Positions 45,928 through 54,760 are shown, numbered from the stretch's first letter. The stretch is DNA of 57,063 nucleotides from Anaerolineae bacterium (GCA_013360465.1 JABWBO010000019.1:1-57063), one strand, 5' to 3'. Numbers and translations are program-made. The notes: generated by a model not told the origin, from the sequence alone.

Positions 45928-46530
45928 CTACTGCGCTGCGCTGTCCTGCTGCGGTGCGCCCGGATCGTCGTCCATCATGACCACCGAGTCGCCTTCGTCG
46001 CCGCTCGGGGGCGCGTCCGGCGGTTCGTCGCCGGCGGAAGCCGCCTGAGCGGTGAGCGCGCGCGCCGCCATGAAGTCGTTGAACTGCTCTTCGCGCACGA
46101 TGACCACCTTGATATGCGGCGATGTTTCGCTGCCCAGGCGAATCGGCACGTTGTGAGTGCCCACTTCGCGCAGCGCGGTCTGACTGATGCGGCGGCGGTT
46201 GATGTCGATGCCGGTGACGCGGTTCAGCTCCGCGGCGATCTCACCGGTTGTGACCGAGCCAAACAGCTTGCCGGTCGGCGAAGCGCGGCGGGCGAAGAAC
46301 AGCTCGGTACCGTCGATCAGGCGGGCAAGTTCATTGAGGCGTTCTTCCAGCGCCGCCTTGCGGGCAGCCGCCTGCGAGCGCAGATTATCCAGCTCGCGCA
46401 GCGCGCCGGGGTTCGCCTTCTTCGCCAACCCCTGAGGCAGAAGCCAGTTGCGGGCGAAGCCATCGGCAACGCTGATGATCTCGCCTGCGACGCCGTGCTT
46501 GTAAACGTCAGACGTGAGGATGACTTTCAT
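45928..46530 (-). CDS. rplI: Large-subunit ribosomal protein bL9
   Basis: 200 residues against the usual ~150. The N-terminal domain is canonical (MKVILTSDVYKHGVAGEI, FARNWLLPQGLA), followed by the long connecting helix (LRSQAAARKAALEERLNELARL) and the C-terminal RNA-binding domain (GKLFGSVTTGEIAAEL, HNVPIRLG). An additional 45-50 residue tail is acidic and Pro/Asp-rich (DEPPDAPPSGDEGD). Start with AAAGGAAGTG. Own promoter and terminator. Confidence 0.97.
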   Translation of the reverse strand: MKVILTSDVYKHGVAGEIISVADGFARNWLLPQGLAKKANPGALRELDNLRSQAAARKAALEERLNELARLIDGTELFFARRASPTGKLFGSVTTGEIAAELNRVTGIDINRRRISQTALREVGTHNVPIRLGSETSPHIKVVIVREEQFNDFMAARALTAQAASAGDEPPDAPPSGDEGDSVVMMDDDPGAPQQDSAAQ

Positions 46531-46600
46531 GAAAACACTTCCTTTGCAGCCGACGCGGCGGCGCGGGCTGAGTCTTTAGCGATGGTCGAAATGTTTGCGG

Positions 46601-46629
46601 ATTATAAGGAGTTGACCGTCCGTCCTCAA
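46601..46629 (-). promoter_or_regulatory. Sigma-70 type promoter for rplI
   Basis: Minus-strand TTGAGG (46629-46624), 17-base spacer, TATAAT (46606-46601): the best hexamer pair in the window. The leader of about 64 bases to the rplI ATG leaves room for autogenous control. Confidence 0.75.
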
Positions 46630-46690
46630 GTGGCAATCATCGCATCTGCCAACCCGCCCGGCAGAATGACGAAAAAAACGCGGTTCGATC

Positions 46691-46696
46691 TACAAT
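46691..46696 (+). promoter_or_regulatory. -10 box for the FGGY kinase, leaderless arrangement
   Basis: TACAAT seven bases before the ATG at 46704, with no ribosome site, so transcription would start at or next to the ATG. Same layout as 5338 and 11498. Confidence 0.5.
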
Positions 46697-46703
46697 TTAA
46701 GGT

Positions 46704-47312
46704 ATGGACGAACAACAGCGAACCCTTCTTGTCCTCGACATCGGCAGTTCATCGGTGCGCGCCGCTCTCTACGACGGGCGAGCGCAGCCCATCTTCGGCG
46801 CGTCGATCAGCCGCGAACACAGCCTGGATTATTCCGAACCCGGAGCCGCCACCGCCGACGCCCGCACGCTGCGCGGGTTGATCGAAACCTGTATTGACGA
46901 CCTGCTCACCCACCCCCACGCCGGTGCGATCACGGCAGTCTGCGCGGCGGCGTTTGCCGATTCGCTGGTCGGTCTGGACGAACGCGGCACGCCGATCACG
47001 CCGGTCTACACCTATGCTGATACGCGCTCGGCGGGCGTCCTGGGCGATCTTCAGGGGCGCTTCGACGCTGAAGCTGTACACCAGCGCACCGGCTGTGTTC
47101 TGCACCCGGCGCACCGCCCCGCCAAACTGACCTGGCTGCGGCAGATCAACCCGGCGCTTTTCAAGCAGGTCGCTGAATGGGTCGATTTCCCTGCCTACCT
47201 GTACCGGGCATGGCTGGGCGAAGCGCACAGCAGCTTCTCGCTAAGCGCCTGGAGCGGGCTGCTGGACCGCCATCATCTGACGTGGGATAAGCCCCTGCTC
47301 GACGCAAGGTAG
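46704..47312 (+). pseudogene. FGGY-family sugar kinase, truncated by an IS element
   Basis: N-terminal FGGY ATPase domain (LVLDIGSSSVRAALYDGRAQ, AAFADSLVGLDERGTPITPVYTYADTRS, GCVLHPAHRPAKLTWL), most like gluconokinase/xylulokinase relatives of about 500 residues. Only 202 codons remain. The last two residues and the stop come from the IS end at 47308. The C-terminal half, with the ATP-binding domain, is not found after the IS, so the gene is dead and the flanking chromosome has been lost or displaced. Confidence 0.9.
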
Positions 47313-48498
47313 TTGGGTGAGATTATCTCCACAAGGGGAGGGAGAGGCGGATAGAATGTGATTCATGCAAAAGAAAACACTTCCCCCTACCCGACCCTCA
47401 CTGGACACTTTAGCGTGTGTGAACGCAGAGTGCAAGGACTATGCACAGCCAGGGCTGAACAACCTGACGGTGCGCAAGACGTATGGGCAAGACCAGATTC
47501 GGTATCTGCGCTGTCGCACCTGTCAGCAGGAATTCAGCGAGCGTAAAGGAAGCGCGCTGTGGAACACGAAGGTGAGCGAGGAAAAAGCGGTGTCGGTGGC
47601 GGCACATCTGGCGGAAGGGTGTTCCATGAGCGCCACGCGGCGGTTGTCCGGGGTGGACAAGAGCGTGGTGGTGCGGCTGAACCGTCGCTTAGGCAAACAC
47701 GGAGAGGCATTCCACGATGCGCGTGTGCAGGATGTGCAGGTTGAGGCGTTGGAAGCGGACGAGCGGCACGGCTATGCCCAGGACAAACGGTCGCCGTGCT
47801 GGGAAGCGGAGATCATCGACCCGGTGAGCAAGTTCGTGCTGTCGCATGAGCAGGGAGCGCGAGACGCGACCCTCATTGAGCGGTTGCTGCGCGACGGCGC
47901 GGCACGACTGCACAACCGTCATGCCCTGCTGCTGCTGACCGATGGCGAACCCAGCTATGCCAGCCTGTTCCCGGAAATCTTTGGTGTCCCCTACCAGCCC
48001 GCGCGTCAGGGGACACGCGGACGGATGCCCAAGGTGCGCTACCGCATCCCGCGCACGCTGGCGCATGTGCAGATCGTCAAACAGCGTCAAGGCGCGCGCG
48101 TCGTCAAAGTCGACGTGCGCTTCGCGCATGGTTCCCAGAAATGCGCCCACGCCGGGCTGGAACGCCTCGGCTATGCCAGGTTCAACACCTCCGCCATTGA
48201 GCGACGCAACGGCACCGCCCGTCGCATGGTCGCCTACCAGGTGCGGCGCTCGTCCGCCTTTGCCCATCGTCCTGAGACGAAAAAGGCGCTTGGCTGGTGG
48301 GCGCTGACCGTCTACAACTGGTCGCGTCCCCATGCTGCCCTGCCGTTGCCGTTGCCCTGTCCACTGGGTAAAAAAAGCGCATTCAGCGTACCCCTGCGAT
48401 GGCGCTCGGTCTGACCCACTGTGCTTATTCCATCCGTAACCTGCTGCTCACTCCCTTGTATCCCACCCCCCTGCGGAGATAATCTCACCGAACTACCC
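47308..48498 (+). mobile_element. IS1-like insertion sequence, 1191 bp
   Basis: Terminal inverted repeats of 23 bp (47308-47330 and 48476-48498) with one mismatch, core GGTGAGATTATCTCC; partial identity continues about 10 bp inward. One transposase gene inside. The flanks CGACGCAA and CAAAAGCC do not match, so there is no target-site duplication; this points to rearrangement after insertion, or an assembly join at a repeated element. Confidence 0.9.
47365..48414 (+). CDS. IS1-like DDE transposase with N-terminal zinc ribbon
   Basis: 349 residues as one frame, without the frameshift of classical IS1. The N-terminal zinc ribbon has Cys pairs (CVNAEC and CRTCQQEF), followed by an HTH (AAHLAEGCSMSATRRLSGVDKSVVVRL). 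Catalytic residues appear as D in ALEADERHGY, D in LLTDGEPSY and E in AIERRNGTARR, the last resembling the IS1 E-R-x-N pattern. Complete, apparently intact. Confidence 0.8.
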   Translation: MQKKTLPPTRPSLDTLACVNAECKDYAQPGLNNLTVRKTYGQDQIRYLRCRTCQQEFSERKGSALWNTKVSEEKAVSVAAHLAEGCSMSATRRLSGVDKSVVVRLNRRLGKHGEAFHDARVQDVQVEALEADERHGYAQDKRSPCWEAEIIDPVSKFVLSHEQGARDATLIERLLRDGAARLHNRHALLLLTDGEPSYASLFPEIFGVPYQPARQGTRGRMPKVRYRIPRTLAHVQIVKQRQGARVVKVDVRFAHGSQKCAHAGLERLGYARFNTSAIERRNGTARRMVAYQVRRSSAFAHRPETKKALGWWALTVYNWSRPHAALPLPLPCPLGKKSAFSVPLRWRSV

Positions 48499-48527
48499 AA
48501 AAGCCTGTTTCGCGGTCATCGGAGCAC
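48499..48527. other. Junction between the IS and the tns operon
   Basis: Only 29 bases separate the IS right end from the tniQ stop. No Tn7-type end (TGTG with CCAAYGTAAC sites) and no cargo is present, although the left part of the transposon should follow tniQ. A 10-bp palindrome CTCAATTGAG overlaps the tniQ stop. Confidence 0.6.
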
Positions 48528-50687
48528 TCAATTGAGCAAAGGGTGACAGCGTGAAGCGACAGCATTGACTGCTGCCTTTGCCCGACGGTAATAACGAAGG
48601 GTGTTGGGCGACATGCCAACTATGGCACAAATTGCGGTTTGTGTGAGGGGCTGGTTGGCTGCGGACAACTGCTGCACCGCCTGTTCAATGCGGTTCAAAA
48701 GCTGTGCTTCATAAGCACACCGCTGTTCTGCTCGTGCCTGACGAACCATTTCTACAACCTCCGGGTAATCACGTAAGTTCGCCAGTGACCTGCCGACAAG
48801 TTGACTCACCGCAGGCATGGTGACTTTTCTTCCTTCTTGGGTCAGGCGCGCCACCACCTCAGTGACACGCTGCAAAAACTGCTGACGCAGTTGTGTCTGC
48901 TGCGCTTCCAGCAGCGGTGTTATCAGCGCCATAAGTTCTGGATGTTGACGTGCAGCACTTTCGCAGAGTCCTGCTTGGTTGCAGATAACTGCCTGAGTCA
49001 GAATGGGGATGTGGCTTTGTGTTTGCAGCGTGTCAAGTGCTCGTACCACTTTGTCCGTCCGCGCGCTTTTCTGGCGTGCAAATTCCTCGTCACACACGGT
49101 TTTGAGGTAGGCACTGACCTGAGGGTAACGACTGAGTGTACTTACATGGACACCCAAGCAGTGTGCCACCGCTTTTCGGGACACGATTTGGTGTTCCGTA
49201 TAGAGTTGTTGGACGGCTGTTTCTGCTTTTGCCAGCAGCAGGCGGTCCATTTGCGCTGCTTGAAGCACACGGGACTGCTTGAGCAGTGTCATGACACTGG
49301 GGTAAGTACGCTCAAGATGAACTAAGCTGAATCCAAGTGCCGCAGCGACACGCTCTTGTGTGACAGGCTGTCCTGCCTCCAACAACGCTTGCAGGATGTG
49401 CTGCGCCTGCGCCAGCAAGGTTTGCTCACAGCGGAGCATCCGCGTCGGTTTCCGGTTGGTTGCGCGACGGTTAAGGGTGTACAGGCGGTCACGAATACGC
49501 GGATAAGCCTTCAGGGTACGCTCACCTACGCCGACGCTTCGGTAGATTTCGCTCCGGTAGGCTGGTTTTCCTTGCGCTTGCTGCAAGCGAATGACCGTTT
49601 CAACGTGCTCCAACAGCCCGGTTTCTTGGTTGTCGCGGGCTGCGGTTTCCAGACGAGAAAGCACCGCGTGGGTCGCAGGATGGCGGTGCAGGGTCTTCAC
49701 GCACAATCCCGTCCAGATACGCAGCGTTGGGTCGTCAATGGGCTGACCGGTGGACTGAAGATGGGCAACTACATGGGTAAGTTGGGCTTCAAGCCGTTGT
49801 TCGCGGGTGAAGGTCTCTGGAAACGAGGCATAATGTGCCAACCCATCCGTAAACATTTGTTCCAGTGACACGCCCAGATAATCTGCGTAGCGGACATAGC
49901 GCATGAACTGTGCCCCCGGAAGTCCGACGTTGCCTCGCTCTATGGCGCGAATGCCCGCGCTCAGGATGCCAATGTGTGCTGCCACCTGGTTCGCACTCTG
50001 CCCGGTTTGTCGTCGTGCGCGCTCAAACGCGGTTCCCGCAGCGAGTACCGCTTCCAGTGCCCCATCTCTTTCCCAACGTTGAGGCAGCAGCAGAAATTCG
50101 AGGTCACGCCACCGTCGCTGCGCGAGTACATGCGCTTCTGGAGACAGAGATGGAGGCATGAAGGTGCGAAGATCTGCCCGACAATGCGGGCAAACACCCA
50201 CTCGAAACGGTGTACTCAAGAGGCGAATGGCATGACCACACGCGGGGCAGCAGTCGAGCAGTTTACAACCATGAACCGGACAGCCTTCCAAAGTGAGCAA
50301 CCGCCAAGGCAGTAAGTAACAGCCCTGTTCCGCGACACACAAGGGGCAGAAACGCAGATGAACAGATAACCCCCGCACCATGAGGAGACTCAGATGGCGC
50401 GACTGAGGAACTCGCCCAAATTTACGGGCAAGATGGAAAAACGTGGTGGACTGCAAGTCGGTTTCGGAGCACAGGGCTTCCTCCGCTACGCGACCGAAAG
50501 ATGCAGGGGTGTAGTCGGTCAGTTCCCGAACTTTGAGAGGATGGGTTTGAGGAAACAAGCGCGCTGCGAGGTCACTATAACGGGTCAGACCGTTACTTTC
50601 TGCCAGACGGGTCACGTAACTGGTGTAGGATTCCAGAGGCAGCGGGGCAGGATGCACAGGCAGTACGTCAAACGCATAAGGGGTCAT
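48528..50687 (-). CDS. tniQ: TniQ/TnsD-type target selector with a seven-unit HTH array
   Basis: 719 residues from ATG 50687, which has GGGGAG eight bases before it and lies four bases after tnsC; a longer frame to 50828 overlaps tnsC and is unlikely. Residues 1-175 are a TniQ domain with Cys/His zinc sites (CPLC, CPVHGC, CCPACGH, CPHC). At about 222-280 is an XRE-like HTH (QTGQSANQVAAHIG, IERGN). From about 300 to the end are seven similar units starting near 300, 361, 424, 485, 544, 605 and 664. Each reads helix, about L-x-x-x-G-Q-P, an HTH with a Gly in its turn, then a tyrosine-proline-like R-Y-P. TniQ proteins pick the target and recruit TnsC. The array probably reads a long DNA sequence (inference). 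Lower GC than the chromosome around it. Confidence 0.9.
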   Translation of the reverse strand: MTPYAFDVLPVHPAPLPLESYTSYVTRLAESNGLTRYSDLAARLFPQTHPLKVRELTDYTPASFGRVAEEALCSETDLQSTTFFHLARKFGRVPQSRHLSLLMVRGLSVHLRFCPLCVAEQGCYLLPWRLLTLEGCPVHGCKLLDCCPACGHAIRLLSTPFRVGVCPHCRADLRTFMPPSLSPEAHVLAQRRWRDLEFLLLPQRWERDGALEAVLAAGTAFERARRQTGQSANQVAAHIGILSAGIRAIERGNVGLPGAQFMRYVRYADYLGVSLEQMFTDGLAHYASFPETFTREQRLEAQLTHVVAHLQSTGQPIDDPTLRIWTGLCVKTLHRHPATHAVLSRLETAARDNQETGLLEHVETVIRLQQAQGKPAYRSEIYRSVGVGERTLKAYPRIRDRLYTLNRRATNRKPTRMLRCEQTLLAQAQHILQALLEAGQPVTQERVAAALGFSLVHLERTYPSVMTLLKQSRVLQAAQMDRLLLAKAETAVQQLYTEHQIVSRKAVAHCLGVHVSTLSRYPQVSAYLKTVCDEEFARQKSARTDKVVRALDTLQTQSHIPILTQAVICNQAGLCESAARQHPELMALITPLLEAQQTQLRQQFLQRVTEVVARLTQEGRKVTMPAVSQLVGRSLANLRDYPEVVEMVRQARAEQRCAYEAQLLNRIEQAVQQLSAANQPLTQTAICAIVGMSPNTLRYYRRAKAAVNAVASRCHPLLN

Positions 50688-50691
50688 AGCT

Positions 50692-51861
50692 TCATCTCCC
50701 CGTCCGCTGCTGCTCAAGAATTTGGAGAAAGTCCGTGACCTGACGGGTCTGAATGGCGTGCCAGCTTTCTTCGAGCAATCCGGGCGATAATGCAGGGAGG
50801 TCGCGCTGGATGGCGCGGGTGCTGGCATCCATGATTAACATCATGATGTCACGCAGAATCCCGCCTGTCCAGCGCTCAATGAGCACAGCAGGACCTGCGA
50901 CGGTTTGCCCCGCTTTGCCTGCTGGAACTTGGTACAGCGCCAATGAGGACGGTTGGCTGAACGGGAGCAGCAGCTCAATGAACGCCAGTAACTGCTGCAA
51001 ACGGTTGCCCGTATATTGTTGAAGCTCAAAATAATCGTTCCAACGCCCCGCGACTTCCGCATCGCCCTCCGTCCAGCGCAAGGGATGGCAAGAGGCACAC
51101 ACCATGGGAATACCATGCGTCAGGTTGGAAATTTCGAGAAACCGTCGACGGATGGCGGAGCGGGTAATGTGCTCAATTTCATCCACAATGAGCAGTTCCG
51201 TCCTGCAGCGATGCAGAAACAAGACCAGTTTCATGAGGAGTTCTTCTTCATTGTCATGGCGGGAGTAGGTCATCCCACATTCAAGGATGAGGCGCTGAAA
51301 CAACGGTTTGGGACTTTTGTTGCTGACGGGCGCGTCAATCTTTATGACCGGAACGTGGGTCACTGTCGTTTGTATCTGCGGGAGATGATGAAAAGCGAAC
51401 CAATCCAGATAGGTCGACTTCCCCATTCCCGACGGTCCACCGAGCAGGAAATTGCGCTGCTGCCCAAACGAACGGTAGGCGCGCACCTGCGCCATTTTGT
51501 CGTTCAGGCGACGGAGGTCTGGGGTCATGAGAAACAGAAAATTGTGCAGCCACAAGCGTCGCTGGTCACGGGTGAGCAGGGCGAACTGAGATGCCAACTG
51601 CTGGCGAATGGCTTCGAAACCCGCCTGCTGTACCGCCTGTACGTCAATTTCGAGCGGGTAACGGACGAGCTTCAGGCGCAAGCGCTGCTGAATACGCACA
51701 ATTTGTTCGCCACGCTGGATGTCGACGGACGTGTCCGGGTCAAGTTGGGCGAGGCGGTGGTTGAGCAGGTCATTTTCACGCTGCCACTCCTGCTGCCATG
51801 CTTTCATCTGGCACAAGCGGGCTGCAACATCCAAGTGGGAATTCACCGGGGTCGTGTTCAT
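50692..51861 (-). CDS. tnsC: TnsC/TniB-type AAA+ transposition regulator
   Basis: 389 residues. Walker A GGPSGMGKST at 141-150, Walker B ELLIVDEIEH at 212-221, followed by sensor-type segments (MVCASCHPL). TnsC forms an ATP-dependent filament on target DNA, linking TniQ to the TnsAB transposase. N-terminal helical region of about 100 residues before the ATPase core. Its ATG overlaps the tnsB stop (ATGA). Confidence 0.93.
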   Translation of the reverse strand: MNTTPVNSHLDVAARLCQMKAWQQEWQRENDLLNHRLAQLDPDTSVDIQRGEQIVRIQQRLRLKLVRYPLEIDVQAVQQAGFEAIRQQLASQFALLTRDQRRLWLHNFLFLMTPDLRRLNDKMAQVRAYRSFGQQRNFLLGGPSGMGKSTYLDWFAFHHLPQIQTTVTHVPVIKIDAPVSNKSPKPLFQRLILECGMTYSRHDNEEELLMKLVLFLHRCRTELLIVDEIEHITRSAIRRRFLEISNLTHGIPMVCASCHPLRWTEGDAEVAGRWNDYFELQQYTGNRLQQLLAFIELLLPFSQPSSLALYQVPAGKAGQTVAGPAVLIERWTGGILRDIMMLIMDASTRAIQRDLPALSPGLLEESWHAIQTRQVTDFLQILEQQRTGR

Positions 51862-53984
51862 GGGGCTTCCTTTTCAGACAGAGTGCCATCTCCGAGGAAA
51901 CCCACCAGCAGGTCGGTGTATTGCGCGTAGACTGCCTCATGGGACAGTGCGCGAAGATTGGTTTCCGTCGTGCGTGGATCCACCGGTATCCGTTTGGCAA
52001 GGGGGATTGCGCGACGAGTTTGGCGACGCTCCTTTTGGCGCTGCTGCACCAGCGTATCCAATTCATGCAGATAATGCAGCCAGTCACGGGAAGAATTGCC
52101 CGCCTCACGCGACATGCGCTGTGCCATCTCCCGTTCTGCGAGACTCAAGGTCATCCATGCTCCGTCGGGCTGACGCAGGGGATGGGCGTAGACATCTCCC
52201 ACCCAATGTCCGTCCCGAAACAACGCCAGACAGCCAATATTGGCAGGGTCATACCGAAAAGCATACTGCACACGCTTGCCTTGGCGGTCATAACGCGCTG
52301 CTTGTCCCAATTCAGGGGACCCGTAGGTCATACCAAATGCTGAGATTCCCTTGCTGGTCACGACTCGCGTTTGCGGATGCAGTCGCCAGAACGCGCGCAG
52401 CATCTCCGGGGTTTGCGGTGGGACGAGCGGGAGTCCCATCTGCATCCCTTCCAGCCACTTTTCGTGCGGGGTCATCCCTTGAAGCTCACCATGAACCGTG
52501 TGCTGGTAATGCAGAATTGTTTGGTGAATAAAACGGTTGACATCCTGGTACAACAAACAAGCATCCCGCACTGCGTGGCGAAGATGCTGAGGTTGAGAAG
52601 ATTGCAGTGCTCCGGGCAGGAGCGACCGGATTTGTCCAGCGAGATTTCCAAAAAAGCGTTCGACCAACGCACCATAACGCCCGCGGTAAGGCGGGCGAAA
52701 CACAAGGTCAATGCTGGAATACTTTCCACTCTGGCTGACCAGACGGGCAAGGTCTTCCAGACTGTGCGAATGATGTGCCCACGCATTATCCAGTGAGAGC
52801 TGTTGTGGAATTCCGTAACATACCCAGTCTTCGGAGAGTCCGAGCGCCAAGTGAGAAGTTTTGGGCCACAGCGCGTGCTGTAATGCAGTTTGGATAGACA
52901 TGATGCTCGGTGCTTCATACAGCAGAGCGATTCCCAGAATGCTGCGCGAGTAAGCGTCAATGAGCACCGTCAGCCACAAGCGGTCGCGTTCGGTGCGGGT
53001 CGTTTCATCCACGATGAATACGTCCAACAGGTAATGGTCGGCAAACACGTATTCCAAAGGCAGTGCTGCATGGTGGACGAATGTGTCGAACACCTCATAG
53101 GTCTGTTCCCACTGCTGTACGCCACTCCGGGTCGTTACCAGCGCTTTCCCTTGTTCAGGCTGCTGCTCGAACCAGCGCAAATAGGTGTAGAACCAACTGC
53201 GCGACGGGAGTTGAATCCGTGTCAGAAAAGGGGACTTCTCGGGATTATTCAGCACGGAGTCTATGGGGAGTGTGGGGTCGAGCAGTTCGTCGACCAACAC
53301 AACGGGAAGTGAAGACGGACACCGGGCTGGATTGAGCCAGTAACCTCCCGTCCGTTTGAGAACGGATTGGGCGAGGCGGTAGAGAGTTTGCGGTCGCAGG
53401 GGTGGAATGCGGTTGTAATAGCGCAGAATGAGGGTATCCAGAAAATGGAGTTCCGCTTGGTTCATGCGTGTCTGCTGCCAACTCGACCGCCTCAACGAGG
53501 CTGCCAGTGCGGATTCGCTGCCCCCACATTCACGGGAAAGGCGTTGGTATTTGTAGAACGTCGCCAATGCCAAAGGCGGATCCAACTGTGCCAGCACTTG
53601 CTTGAGCACTGGGGTGCGCTGAAACGGTCGGTCGTGCAAGCGTGCTTGACGTTCTGCTTGCGCGACTTGCGCTTCCACTGTTTCAACCGTTGTGAGCATA
53701 GAGCGAGCACGAGTGAGCAAAGATACGGGCAGCGTGTGCGCGTCAAAAAGTTCTAAGGGGGGTGCGGTCTGTTGCAGTGCTGCCAGTGAGGGGGCAAACC
53801 GCAGTGTTTCTGGTTGGGTTGTTAGCAAAGTCGCCAGATGCAGCACCACTTCTTCCTGTGTCACTTGGTTGACAACGGTCAGTGTCATGCTCTCAGGGGA
53901 AACAGCGGTGATTTGGTAGATTTCCCCGCACGATGACAGATATCCTCCGGGGCGCAGTGACCGTTCCAGCGATGGCGTGGTCAT
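51858..53984 (-). CDS. tnsB: TnsB DDE transposase
   Basis: 708 residues from ATG 53984, which overlaps the tnsA stop as ATGA; a start at 54092 would add 36 residues inside tnsA. N-terminal DNA-binding HTH domains (about 1-250), then an RNase-H fold with the catalytic triad Asp316 (FADHYLLDVFIVD), Asp399 (LSLDNAWAH) and Glu442 (ALVERFFGN). Then a beta barrel (YDRQGKRVQYAFRYDPANIG) and a basic C-terminal tail that would contact TnsC. TnsB binds the repeats in the ends and joins the 3' ends to the target. Confidence 0.95.
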   Translation of the reverse strand: MTTPSLERSLRPGGYLSSCGEIYQITAVSPESMTLTVVNQVTQEEVVLHLATLLTTQPETLRFAPSLAALQQTAPPLELFDAHTLPVSLLTRARSMLTTVETVEAQVAQAERQARLHDRPFQRTPVLKQVLAQLDPPLALATFYKYQRLSRECGGSESALAASLRRSSWQQTRMNQAELHFLDTLILRYYNRIPPLRPQTLYRLAQSVLKRTGGYWLNPARCPSSLPVVLVDELLDPTLPIDSVLNNPEKSPFLTRIQLPSRSWFYTYLRWFEQQPEQGKALVTTRSGVQQWEQTYEVFDTFVHHAALPLEYVFADHYLLDVFIVDETTRTERDRLWLTVLIDAYSRSILGIALLYEAPSIMSIQTALQHALWPKTSHLALGLSEDWVCYGIPQQLSLDNAWAHHSHSLEDLARLVSQSGKYSSIDLVFRPPYRGRYGALVERFFGNLAGQIRSLLPGALQSSQPQHLRHAVRDACLLYQDVNRFIHQTILHYQHTVHGELQGMTPHEKWLEGMQMGLPLVPPQTPEMLRAFWRLHPQTRVVTSKGISAFGMTYGSPELGQAARYDRQGKRVQYAFRYDPANIGCLALFRDGHWVGDVYAHPLRQPDGAWMTLSLAEREMAQRMSREAGNSSRDWLHYLHELDTLVQQRQKERRQTRRAIPLAKRIPVDPRTTETNLRALSHEAVYAQYTDLLVGFLGDGTLSEKEAP

Positions 53985-54670
53985 GAGCACACTCCGTTCT
54001 CGATATTCGCAAGCCAAATCTGTGCCTGAGGCGTGAAGCTCGCTTGCAAGAGGATGGGCTGCTGCCAGTTGGTCATGAAGTATGTGTGCCATAGCGCATG
54101 GCAGAGACTCGCAGCGACTTGCGGTTGGGGCAAACCCGTCTGGCTGACCATCTCTCTCGTCAGCACCGATAATGCCATTTTCCTTTCGCCCAACAGACAG
54201 ATTGCAGTTTCCTCAAGCTGCTCTACCCGATACACGCTCGGACGATACCGCACCAGACTCAACAGGTTGGATAGTTCATATCCTTGCGGCAAGTCTGTTT
54301 CTGTATGCACGACGTAGCGCCATCCCCTCGTTTGGCAAATGGTGCTGGCAAGTTGCTCACGGGCTTGGTGACCCGCACGTTTCCGTCGTTCAGTCCGGGT
54401 GACTTCGTGAATTTCTACGCAACCATCCTGTTTCCACACGAGGAAATCCGGTGTGTAACGCGGAACTTCTTCACTGTGAAAGGTTTCTGGTTGGCTGGCG
54501 TAGTCTCGAACCGTATGGTCGCGCTCTAAACGGAGCAGCAGGCTGCGCTCGGCAAACGACTCGAACTGCACAATACGTCCGGCTTTGTTGGTGAGAGTTC
54601 CGCGTAAGTTACTGCCCATGGCTGCAACACGGCGGACATTCCCGGCGGGTGGTTTTCGTTTCAGGCTCAT
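53981..54670 (-). CDS. tnsA: TnsA-type endonuclease of the Tn7-like element
   Basis: 229 residues. N-terminal nuclease domain with Glu41 (FESFAERS), Asp75 (RYTPDFLV) and the E-V motif at 89-90 (VEIHEVTR); the third position is Thr91 where TnsA and other PD-(D/E)xK enzymes have Lys. C-terminal winged-helix-like part (LTREMVSQTGLPQPQVAASL) that would contact TnsC. TnsA cleaves the 5' strands so the element leaves by cut-and-paste rather than copy-in. Start preceded by AGGAG nine bases upstream. First gene of tnsABC-tniQ. If Thr91 disables cleavage, co-integrates would be expected. Confidence 0.88.
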   Translation of the reverse strand: MSLKRKPPAGNVRRVAAMGSNLRGTLTNKAGRIVQFESFAERSLLLRLERDHTVRDYASQPETFHSEEVPRYTPDFLVWKQDGCVEIHEVTRTERRKRAGHQAREQLASTICQTRGWRYVVHTETDLPQGYELSNLLSLVRYRPSVYRVEQLEETAICLLGERKMALSVLTREMVSQTGLPQPQVAASLCHALWHTYFMTNWQQPILLQASFTPQAQIWLANIENGVCS

Positions 54671-54760
54671 CTGGTTTTTCTCCTGCTGAATGAAGAAAGG
54701 AGGTGCATCCCCGATGGTGACCTAAACGGCATACCGATGTCCAACACGGACTTCCTTTTT

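Noticed and set aside
48421-48450. A transposon left end just right of the IS transposase (TGTG then ATTCCATCCGTAACC)
   Set aside because: The similarity to TGTGAATTCCAACGTAAC needs gaps, there is no second site, and the stretch lies inside the IS inverted repeats.
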